A stretch of DNA of 64,000 nt. It comes from Sipunculus nudus. Lineage: Eukaryota > Annelida > Sipuncula > Golfingiida > Sipunculidae. The position numbers and the translations under genes are program-made. Numbering within the stretch: position 1 is the first letter of the stretch; every line of letters begins with the position of its first letter. The stretch spans positions 45,889,327 through 45,953,326 of the forward strand of contig CM049308.1 in NCBI GenBank assembly GCA_026874595.1, written 5' to 3'. The notes under the pieces are model-generated. The model was not told where the DNA came from. It was given only the letters and a program-made list of their open reading frames with translations, and searched no databases. This document shows positions 1 to 10,292 of this stretch, piece by piece.

Positions 1-278
1 GCAAGATTTCTTGAGATATTAAAGAATTTGTGTGATTTTCCCCAAAATTGGACCTGTTCAAGTTCAAGGACACTCTCCTAGTAAAGGTCATGATTTCATT
101 TTAAATAGGCGTCGTCCTCTCACCCAAATCTATACATATACCAAGTTTGGTAAAGTTCTGTGAAATATTTTTTGGGTTATCGCGCCAACAAGATTTATAT
201 GCGGCGGCGGCGGCGGTGGCGGCGGCGGCGGGACCGGTATGAAAACATAGTATCCCCCGACTTTGTCTGGGGATACAA
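1..278 (+). mobile_element. Family B element, 3' end only
   Basis: This is the tail of a B element whose start lies before the window. It matches the tail of the large B copy near 25500-25760. It holds a GCG/CGG trinucleotide run (about 201-232) followed by the family's 3' hairpin at 250-276 (stem GTATCC...GGATAC). Family E sequence starts immediately after it, so B is inserted in an E copy. Confidence 0.8.
201..232 (+). repeat. (CGG)n trinucleotide run
   Basis: An almost pure CGG/GCG run lies just before the 3' hairpin of the B element. The same placement is seen in A elements (23491-23528, 50099-50111) and in B at 25696-25713, so it belongs to the element architecture rather than being an independent microsatellite. 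Confidence 0.85.
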
Positions 279-2470
279 TGAAGAGATATATACATATGCC
301 CAATGTCAGACTGATATGTCAAACCCCTTCTGTGAAATAAGCAGGGACATACACTGTGCAAAAATTACTGTAGGTGGCGCCACCAGTCTTGTACACTATA
401 AAGCTATCCGATATATATTTAAACTTGCCCAATTTTAGGCCGATATATCAAATTCCTCTGTAGAAATAAGCAGGCGCATACACTGCAAAAGTCAATGTAG
501 GTGGCACAACCTGTCTTGTAAATTAGAATACCATCAAGGACACATAGAAAGGTCAAAATATCAGTCCAATACATCAAACTTCCCCAGGCTTAGGTGAGTA
601 AGGCAGCTGCCCCCCATTGACATGTGACAAATTGCTGCCTCAAGCTACTGCACTGAGTGAACTCTTGACCTGCACCTGGCTAGACTGAGTGAACTTTTGA
701 CCTGTACCTGGCTGCACTGAGTGAACTCTTGACCTGTTGCATAATCTGACACAGTTGGCAGTCTGCAAAAGCTATAAATAGATCCAGGCTGAACTTTGGT
801 TCCAAAATATGATGCAGTGAGCAGTCTGCCAAAGCTATAAATAGAATGCAGCTACCGCACTGTGTGAAATCTTGATCTATACCTGGCTGCACTTCTTCCA
901 ATCCTGGCACTGTGCCAAAACTATTTATAGAGCTGACATCATCTTGGCTAATGGCCAACATCAAGGCACTGGCAATCTGCCATCAGTAAACCAAGTGCTG
1001 CCATCTGTACACAAAAGTGGTCCCTACGTGTAATAACTTTGAAATTTATTTTCCCAATACAAAATGCTTTTCAGCTGACTTCTGTAAAATTTTTAGGGAT
1101 GCATACTGAATGCAAAATTAAAATACAGATATATCTCACTGATGGCAAATTCTTGAATTAAGTTGAGTAGGAATACCATTAATTTATAATCTACATACAG
1201 TTGTCTTTATATAGCCACAGAGAGCTGAATATCCATGATTCTAACATTGCCTGGTATGATGAATAACTAAAATAATAAATCTAAATTTTTTAAAAGCTTT
1301 GAAAAAAACTTTCTTGTCAATATTAACCAAAGATAACCTGAAATCTAAATGTCTAGTGGCATGATGTAACAGATGCTGATAAACTGGTGCCAGGCTAGAT
1401 GTAACAGCATCACACAGCTAACATATATGGTAAAATGACTCAATTCAATCTTCATAATTCAGCCAAAAATCATTCATGTGGAACCATTAATGGCAATTAT
1501 TATAAGAATTATTGTAGGGATTATTCTTGTAAAATATTTAACAAACTGGCTTCAGTGGCATCAGTCGAAAAAACCTTTTGCAGGTTTATAACTCATATAG
1601 GAAGATACAGCTAACTGGCTAAGTTCAGCTTCACGTAACTCAGTCAAAAAGCACTGAACCAAAACCATTTGAACAAACTTGAATTATCAACATCTGAGGA
1701 TAATTAATGTTTGAGATTTAAGAATTTGGCCCAGTGGTTTTTGAGAAGAAGATCTTTGTAGCCACTGAGCTAAAATGGGCTGTTTTGGCATATGACTAAG
1801 TTCAGCTTCCCATAACTTTGCCAAAAGTCACTGAAAAGAGACCATTTGAACAAACTTCAGAAAGCACTACCCTAGGATCATTTCTGTGTGATATTAAACA
1901 TTTTGGCCATATGGTTTCAGAGAAGAAGTTTTTTGTAGCCCTCATGTCCTCAGTGTGATACAGGCACTGATGACTCCGTACAAAAAAGGCTGATGCAGGT
2001 GGCGCGACCAATACCTCAGTTTCAGATATGATCTATGTGACCAACATTGGCAAAATATTTGGTGATGATAGCTCCAGCCGTTTCTGAGATTTAAATTTTG
2101 ATTTGCTTTTTTGCAAAGTTAACAAAGTTCAACCTCATGTAACTCGGCCAAAAATCTCTGAATTGGAACCATTCGAACAAATTTGAGAAAGATTGTTCCA
2201 GGGATCATTTCTGTGAAATATTGGACAATTTGGCTGGACAGTTTCGGAGAAGAAGATTTTTAAAGTTTTTTTAGCTTTTTCCCTATAAAATCTAAGAAAA
2301 TGCAGTTAGAAAAAAAATAAACAAAATCCAATTTAGTTTTTTGGATGACTGATTATTTGCAAGACTTTTGGTGATGCTAGCTCCTGCCATTTTTGAGATA
2401 GCTAAGGTTAATGTACACACAACGCACAACGTACGACACCGCACCATCGCATAAGCTCACAGGTTTGTTA
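279..2470 (+). mobile_element. Family E element, 5' end lost to the B insertion
   Basis: The copy is collinear with the complete E copy at 10293-12708. In order it holds monomers with the GGTGGCGCCACC word (from about 373), a minisatellite of roughly 32-37 bp units with ACTGAGTGAACTCTTGACC (about 650-960), a middle section, and 3' monomers with the phrase GGATCATTTCTGTG. The 3' end reads CATCGCATAAGCTCACAGG followed by a degenerate TTTGTTAA. No coding capacity was seen, so it is non-autonomous. Confidence 0.8.
650..960 (+). repeat. E-family minisatellite with TATAAATA units
   Basis: Imperfect units built on ACTGAGTGAACTCTTGACCTG alternate with GGCAGTCTGCC, a short inverted repeat, and CTATAAATAGA. 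Equivalent arrays are at about 10920-11310, 40425-40790, 44655-45180 and 56890-57370, always in the same place in an E element. Confidence 0.75.
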
Positions 2471-2473
2471 AAA

Positions 2474-2798
2474 AATACAGGTGACGCATCCAGTCTGCAG
2501 AACCTGATGGAACACCTCATGATCAATTTGTAGGCAGAAAATCATGGCCATCAGTGTTGTAGTCATTGAGATATTGCAGTTTTTGTATCAAATTTTTCAT
2601 TATCTGGGGGGGTATTTTAGAGCCATACAGCTTAAAGGATATGGGCAACAGAGACCTAATTTCAGGTTTCCAGCAAGACTTTTCATAAGTCTCCCTGTGT
2701 GTCAAGAATGAAGATTCTAGGTCAAATTGTTATGATTTGTGCCCTATTAACAGATGTTCATATGTTTAAAGGTCTCAAAAATAGAAAAAAAATCGTAA
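2474..2798 (+). repeat. Family F monomer, single copy
   Basis: One ~335-bp F unit, starting at a degraded GGTGGCGCC word and ending in the phrase GTGCCCTATTAACAGATG. It lies between an E 3' end and a D 5' end. The same order (F then D5) recurs at 63127-64000. Confidence 0.7.
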
Positions 2799-3440
2799 AC
2801 AAGGGACCCATGGGTCACGGCGCTCAGCTGATCGTGATTGTACTATAAATGTTTCTCCACTGTGATACTATATCGAGTCAATAAAGCTTATGAATATCAT
2901 GGACATGTTGGGCTATTATAAAGGAATGTAATGTAATATGTGAGTAAATGATAAATGAAATTACCTGACTGATGGATTAATAGAGTCAAATATAGTGGTT
3001 TATTTTTTATTTATTTAGGAGGGGTTGAAAATTGTGATATATTTGAGCAAATATGAATGCAATGACAGCAGTAATAAGCAGTAGTAGAATGATGATAAGG
3101 CTATTTGTTGAAGGATCTAAAGTGTATGGTAGTCTGCAAGCTTTCAATTTGACAGATATGATGTTATGATTAACTATGCTGATGAAGTGATTTATGAATT
3201 TGTGACTGTATGACACAATATCTCTTTAGTCTTGACAAGGTACATTACTGTGATGCCCACTATGTCTTCATATTACACAATATTGACATAATTTCTGGCA
3301 TGTACATAGGAACCTATGGACGTATAGTTATACAAAATATTAAAGTATGAATATATCTGATTCATCTTGTTCTTGCTTACTGAGGCTGACTTTGGGATGG
3401 GGTTCGGAGAAGGGAAAAGTGAGGGCAGCACGAAGGTGGA
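2799..3440 (+). mobile_element. Family D5 element, 5' part
   Basis: It begins with ACAAGGGACCCATGGGTC and the CGGCGCTCAGCTG word typical of D, followed by a body seen only here and at 63490-64000. The two copies are nearly identical over about 500 bp. After about 3440 the sequence becomes D1-like, so the element is chimeric or interrupted. A reverse-strand open frame at 3007-3249 is described separately. Confidence 0.65.
3007..3249 (-). other. Open frame with one predicted membrane segment, not a confident gene
   Basis: Read on the minus strand, the frame runs from a stop near 3229 to a TAA at 3007-3009. It has no ATG in this copy, only a GTG. Its most notable part is a strongly hydrophobic stretch (SLIIILLLLITAVIAFIF) near the C-terminus, followed by a short polar tail. 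AATAAA-like words lie just downstream. The frame is intact in the second copy (63706-63894 and upstream), with one clear amino-acid difference and a silent one. It could be a captured gene fragment or chance in AT-rich DNA; I do not recognise the protein. Confidence 0.2.
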
Positions 3441-6018
3441 TGTAGAAATATTCTATTGTAATGTTTTTCATTTATATAAGAATATGAAAAGCTAAGAGGA
3501 AAGGGGCCCTCCTACTTGGTTATAGTAAAGTTCTAAATATATGATTGCAAACTAATTTACTCTGACAAGACTGTCATGAAGAAAAACAGTAAAATTTTGA
3601 GATGCTGTGATGCATATGAAAATTTACAGATGGACAGGCAAGTGGACAGAATGGACTAATACCTTTATTTCACTTTCAAGGGAATAATGCATTTAAGTTT
3701 ATATATAAGCCTATTTTTTTTAAGCATATCCACTTTTTCCATTAAGAAGTTTTTATCTGATTCATTTTTTTTATTTACAGGTTTTATAAATCTTTAATAA
3801 AAAAACCTGAAAATATAAGTTAAAATATTAGAATTGTTGCAAAAGTTGCAATCATTATATATACAGAGTAAAAAACTGAAACTATAAGTTAAAATATTAG
3901 AATTGTTGCAAAAGTTGCAATCATCATATATCCAGAGTGTAGCTCATATTGGGTCATATTATGCATACACATATATTTTATTATTTTTAAATCATAAATG
4001 TTTAAACTGAATATAAAAGAAAATAATGCCACAACATGGCATCTACAAGAATATTCCTTGAATCACTATTAAAAAGTTTTGCACATTGGAGTTTTCAGTA
4101 CATGCTTAATTTTATTCACCAAAATAAAATAAAAGTAAATTTGATAAAATAAATCTTTTGAAATAAAGTATACACACTGTTGGTTGAATGAGGGACAAAC
4201 AATATCATTGTGCTAATTACTATCCCAGTTTTAATTTATTACTGGAATTAATAGTCAATTTCACACCGGGTGAAGTTTTTACTCTTCTGAAGTAAGGAAA
4301 TACTTATCTGATGAACATCCACACTTTCATAAAAATACACCACTTTGTGGACACAATTAAGTGTACACTTTAATCATTGTAACCCTGGTGGTACAATACA
4401 AAATCTCAAATGTAGCATAGCCTAGAATAAGAATGAATCAAATACAGAAAATAATAACATTCATCTAGTTTATGCACCATCGGGAGGGGGGGGGGGGGGA
4501 GTGCAGGGCAGAGGGGAAGCCTGCTGGTAGTGGCCAGGCTGACCCTAGGCAAGCTGCCTGGGGTGGGTTACATAATGCAAGTGAAGGCTGTACTACTAGG
4601 TGGGCTAGATGTAAACAACACTTGACATGGTGTATGAAAACATGAATAAAAGCTATTCTTTCCAATCAGTTTCTTTGAAATTTCAGATTTTAAAAGATTA
4701 AATCCTTATGTATAAATGCTGTGAAAATTAAATCAACAGTGCCAAAGTTGGACAAAATTTAAGGTATTGATTTTTTATTTATGCTAATAACTTGAAAAAT
4801 TTGCAAAATTCAGATCTAATTTTGGGTAAACAAGTGAATCTTGATTAAATAAAGTTATATTCCTGAAAAAAAGTCTCTAGGTTCAGCAATTCTCATGTTA
4901 GGTGAGAAAATATATTTCCTGATTTTTTAAAAAATTGCACTATGTTTTGGCCCATAACTTCATAATAATACCCAATACTGACCTAATTTTTGGTATGTTC
5001 ATAGAAAATGTATGAAAGAATGTGAATACTAAATACGATCAAAAACAGATCAGTGGTTTTGATATTGAAGTGTAAGAATGGCTTTTTTTATGGAAATAGA
5101 GTTTTTTTTCCTTAATATTTCAAAGGAATGAAGTCCTAATGACCCAATTTTTGGTATGGTAGGAGATTTTGGGGACATCTAAAATTATGCCAACAGCCTG
5201 GGGAGCATGGAGATGTGCACTGAATGACCTACAGTCATTAAAGTGGACTGCTTGACAAGGGAATACAACAAGAGCCTCCAAAAAAATTCAATAACTAGCC
5301 TAATTTTGCAGCTTTTATTTTCAAATTTCAGATTTTAACAGATTAAATCCTTTTGTATACATGCTGTGAAAATTAAATCCACAGTACTTACAGGAAAAAA
5401 ATGTGCCGTGGCCAAAGTTGGGCAAAATTTAAGGTACCAATTTTATATTTTTGCCAATATTTAAACAAATTTAACAGATTTTGATCTTATTTTTGATATA
5501 CAATTAAATTTGGATTAATTAAAGTTGTATTACTGGAAAAAAGTCCCTACCTTTAACACTTTTGGTCTTAAGTGACCAAATATCTTCCTGATTTTTTTAC
5601 AAAGTCCATTATGTTTTGGCCCATAACTTTTTTAAATTATATAATACTGAAATAATATCTGGCATGTACATAGGAACTATATAGAGGAATATTTATGGTA
5701 AATATGTAAAAACCAAGATGAGTGGTTTTGATATTAGGCAGTCCTGAAGGGTGAAAATAGATTTCTAATAAAAATTTGAGGTTTTTCCTTAATATCTCGG
5801 AAGAACGAAGTCCTAATGACCCAATTTTCGGCATGGTAGGAGATTTTGGGGACATCTAACTCTATGACGAATTTCAGATTCGTAGATCCAATAGTGTCGA
5901 AACGTGCCAGTCTTACGGACGGACATCCGGACATACGGACGGATGGACAGACAGACGGACGGACGACGGACAATGGACCACGACTATAGCTCAGATGACT
6001 TATAGTCAGCTGAGCTAA
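3441..6018 (+). mobile_element. Family D chimera, D1-like then D3-like 3' half
   Basis: From 3441 to about 5185 the sequence matches the D1 interior of the copies at 42476 and 45961, including a G-run at about 4487-4499. Around 5190-5270 it switches to D3-like sequence, which runs to a complete D 3' end: an ACGG/ACAG-rich tract (about 5916-5970), then hairpin TAGCTCAG/CTGAGCTA (5987-6017) and CTAA. The switch suggests recombination between D copies. Confidence 0.7.
5987..6018 (+). repeat. D-family 3' terminal hairpin
   Basis: Inverted repeat TAGCTCAG-A-TGACT / AGTCA-G-CTGAGCTA around the loop TAT, ending CTAA. Its last nine stem bases (CAGCTGAGC) are the inverse of GCTCAGCTG found about 25 bp inside D 5' ends. 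Equivalents end at 8337, 9707, 14948, 28332, 32703, 35353, 37966, 38347, 44347 and 47875. Confidence 0.9.
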
Positions 6019-6020
6019 AA

Positions 6021-8338
6021 ATTACAAATATTGTCCTAAATATAATTTAATAAAATAAAATATGACTGAAATAATTATTAAAATAATATTAAAGAATATA
6101 TTCATGAATGCATTCATTAATACATTTTGAAAATATTTGCACTGGTATTCATATACTTTCATTTTTACCTGAATTCCCATTCTAATGAAAGAAATTTTAT
6201 AATGGAGTACATATTCATATTCGTGTTTAAATACAATTGCAAAGTATTCGCACCATGTCTGGTATTTATTCAGTTTTCACCAAACAATGATGTTGAGAAT
6301 CCAGAATATACAAAATTCACACATTTAAATAATGATCATAAGTACCTGGTTTTATGGCTTTTATTTATATTAAAAAAAAATGTAATATATTTATTTTGGA
6401 TTAATTTCTCATCAATGTACACACTAGACAAAGTAGGAATCTAGATTAATATTATCAACTGCATCTTTGTCTATCATTAATTTCCTTCATATGATCCCTA
6501 ATGATTAGTAATGAATAATATGATTTACTTTTTTATCATTAAAATTGAACTGAAAAATACCATAGGTGACTGCATGGTGTTATTTGGAATACATGACATT
6601 CTATCCATCGATACAAGATTCTTATATCATTGGTAACTGCAAGTTAATTTCCTGTTATTATCAACTAACAAATTCCTTTTCTATTTTTCTTTAATTTGTT
6701 ATTAAAAACCAATAAAAATTTATTAATTTATTGTTTATTGTTATGTTGTTGGTAAAAACTACTAGATGAGTTGGGTTGGACACCTAGATCAACTGTGGCT
6801 GGCCATTATATAATAAGCTGCCTGGACGCCCCAGTTTATGTCTCGCCTCAAGCATGCATAATTTGCTGAAAGTTCAACCAGGTCAACATACAGGTGACTC
6901 AAGAGGTGCTACAGAGAGCCAAGGTCTGACATGGTCTCATAAAAACATTAATAAAAGCTACAATTTTTGGCCAATTTCTTTCAGCTTTTCAAACTAAAAA
7001 GCTGAAATCTTTATGTGTGCATGATATGAAAATTATATCAACAGTACTCACAGGAAACAAACATGCCGTGGTCAAAGTTGGGCAAAATTTAAGGTACTAA
7101 TTTTATATTTATACTAATAACTTATACAATTTGAAAAATTCAGAACTCATTTTGGGTATTCAATTGAATCCTGATTAAATAATGTTACATCCCTGACAAA
7201 AAATCTCTAGCTTCAGCAATCCTCTTGTTAAGGGAGTAAATATATTTCTTGTTTTTAAACAAAGTGCATTATGTTTGGGCCCATAACTTAAAACAATTAC
7301 GCAATACTGACATCATTTCTGGCATGTGCATAGAGAATATATAGAAAAATATGTATATTATATATGATTAAAGTCAGATCAGTGGTTTTGATATTAGGCT
7401 GTCTTGAAGTGTAACAATGGGTTTTTAATGGAAAAATGAAGTTTTTCATTAATATCTCGAAGGTATTAAGTCCTAGTGATCAAATTCTTGGCATGGTAGG
7501 GGATTTTTGAGAGATCTAATTGTATGCCAAATTTTAGGAACTGAGAGCTGAAGTTGGGGAGCTGAGCACTTGCAAACTGCATGACACTAGTTTGATGTAA
7601 ACAATATGTTACATGGTGCTTGAAAGCTTGAATAAAATCTACAGTTTTTGATCAACTGGTTTCAAATTTTTGGTGTTTACAGACAAAATGCTAAAAAAAA
7701 CATGCCGTGAAAATTAAATCCACAGTACTTACAGGAAAAAAACGTGCCATGGTCAAAGTTGGGCAAAATTTAAGGTACCAATTTTTTATTTTTGTTAATA
7801 TTTTAAAAATTTAAAAGATTTTGATCTAATTTTGGGTATACAATTTAATTTTGATTAATTAAAGTTATATTAATGGAAAAAAAGTTTATAGCTTTAACAT
7901 ATTTTGTGTTAAGTGATCAAATATCTTTCCTGATTTTTTACACAATGCATTATGTTTGGGCCCATAACTTTTTAAATTTTTATAATACAGACATAATTTC
8001 TGGCATGTACATAGGAACTATATAGAGGAATAACTATGGTAATTATGAGGAAAAACAGATGAGTGGTTTTGATATTAGGCAGTCCTGAAGTGTAAAAATA
8101 GGTTTTTAATAAAAAATTGAGGTTTTTCTTTAATTTCTCAAAGGAACAAAGTCGCAAAGACCCAGTTTTCGGCTTGGTAGGAGATCTTGGGGACACATTG
8201 TGCCGAATTTTGGATTCCTAGGTCTTACAGTTTCAAAACGTGCCACATCTACGGACGGACGGACGGACGGACAGACAGATGGACGACGGACAATGGACCA
8301 TGACTATGGCTCAGATGACTTATAGTCAGCTGAGCTAA
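6021..8338 (+). mobile_element. Family D2 element, 5' truncated
   Basis: Collinear with the D2 copy at 25980-28334, lacking about the first 260 bases. It ends with a tetranucleotide ACGG/ACAG tract (about 8251-8280) and a D hairpin ending at 8337 (one stem base changed, TGGCTCAG). The open frame at 6127-6444 is mirrored with changes at 26137-26418. It is short and AT-driven, so I do not call it a gene. Confidence 0.75.
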
Positions 8339-8343
8339 AAACC

Positions 8344-9707
8344 AGAACAAATACAGGTGGTGCCACCAGTATGCAGAAACTGATGAAACACTCCATGAAC
8401 AATATCCATGCAAACAATTATGGTGATCTCTGCATTAGATTTTTAGATACTTCAGCTTTTGTATAAAATTTTCCATTATTCTGAGCTGTACTTTGGAGTG
8501 CCATAGCTCAGAGGATATGGGTAACAGAGACCAAATTTCAGGTTTCCAAGGAGACTTTTTATGGGTCTCCCTGTGTGTCAAGAATGAAGATTCTAGGTCC
8601 AGTCGTTACGATTTGTACCCTGTTGACAGATAACTACATCCTTAAAGGTCTCAAAAAAAGAGAAAAAAAAATTGTGAAAATTTGAAAAAATGCAGGTGGC
8701 GCCATCAGTCTGCCGGAACTAATGGAACACCTCTTGATCAATATGTATGCCAAATCATGACCATCAGTGTTGTAGTTATGAGATGTTGCAGTTTGTTTTT
8801 ATCAAATTTTCCATTATTCTGGGGGGTAATTCAGAGCCCCACAGGTCAAATGATATGGGTAACAGAGACCTTATTTCAGGTTTCCATGGAGACTTTTCAT
8901 AGGTCTCTCACTGAGTCAAGAATGAAGATTCTAGGTCCAGTCTTTACGATTTGTGCCCTGTTAACAGATGTTAATATTTTTAAAGGTCTCAAAAACAGAG
9001 AAAACAATTCGTAAAAATTCGAAAAATACAGGTGGTGCCACCAGTCTGTAGAAACTGATGAAACATCTCATGATCAATATGTTTGCCAAAAATCATGACC
9101 ATCAGTGATATAGTTGATGAGATATTGAAGTTTTTGTATGAAATTTTGACTAGTCTGGGGGGTACTTTGAGGCCCCATAGCTCGAAGGATATGGGTAACT
9201 GAGACCTAATTTTTGGTTTCCATGAAGACTTTTCATAGGTCTCTCAGTGTGTAAAGAATGAAGATTCTAGGTCCAGTCTTTACGATATGTGCCCTGTTAA
9301 CAGATCTTCACATTTTTAAAGATGACAAAAACAGAGAAAAAAATTCGTAAAAATTAGAAAAATACAGGTGTCGCCACCAGTCTGCAGGAACTGATGGAAC
9401 ATCTCATGATCAATATGTATGCCAAAAATCATGACCATCAGTGATGTAGTTAATGAGATATTGAATTTTTTGTATAATTTTTTACTATGGGGGGGGGGGT
9501 ACTTTGGGGCCCCATAGCTCGAAGGATATGGGTAACAGAGACCTTATTTATGGTTTCCAATGAGATTTTTCATTGACCTCTCAGAATGTAAAGTTACAAG
9601 ATTCTAGGTCCAGCGGTTACGATTTGTGCCTGGTTAATGGAAGGACAGACAGACGACGGACAAAGAGTGATCGCTATAGCTCAGATGACTTTCAGTCAGC
9701 TAAGCTA
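8344..9707 (+). repeat. Family F tandem array, four monomers, with D-type 3' end
   Basis: Four head-to-tail units start near 8353, 8694, 9031 and 9366 (period ~337). Each begins with a GGTGG(C/T)GCCACCAGTCTGC-like word and carries GATATGGGTAACAGAGACC and GTGCCCTGTTAACAGAT. The last unit runs into a short ACAG/ACGG tract and the hairpin at 9677-9707. This suggests F is the tandem core of a D-related element rather than a free satellite. Confidence 0.8.
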
Positions 9708-10292
9708 ACAAGGAACCCATGGGTCACTGTGCTCAGCTGAAGTTGACCTTGAAGGTAAAAATCTAAAATAATATCAAATGGAGATAAAGTGAAAGAGGAA
9801 GAGGTAATATGGGCCATGGTTGGTTTATATGATTGGTTTGTATTGATGAGCAAGAAATTGTTGCAAATAATAATCTGTGACCTGACCATATGTTTCCTAT
9901 ATGTTGAAACTGAAGCAAGTATGCGGTTTGTGAAGAAATGTTCTTTACTATAAACATGATCATTAGTTTGCTTTTTGATTAACTGTTGACAATTCAGTAG
10001 TTTACACAATTGTTCAATTGAATCTATTTTTTATAATATATATTATTAAATGTGTAATTTTTTATTTTATGAAATGTATACAGTTGAAATATAACTAATG
10101 TTACCAGTCCACAGATGAAGAGGACTTGGTGGTGGTGGTGGTTGTGGTGGCGGGGGTGGGGGGGGGGGGGTTAGCGGAATGGTGGGAGTTACAACATATC
10201 TGTATTATTATAGTGTATATACATAGGATTTTCACTTAATTCAACCATGCTTACAGGATAAAAATGTTCATTCTTAATAACTTTATATTTAA
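9708..10292 (+). mobile_element. Family D3 element, 5' part
   Basis: It starts ACAAGGAACCCATGGGTC directly against the CTA of the previous D-type 3' end. The body matches D3 copies at 13072 and 33464 for about 400 bp, then carries a GGT/G-rich stretch (about 10130-10171). An E element interrupts it at 10293. Confidence 0.7.

Noticed and set aside
160-438. Arginine-rich 92-codon frame
   Set aside because: The arginines are the CGG run read as codons; the frame spans the B/E junction.
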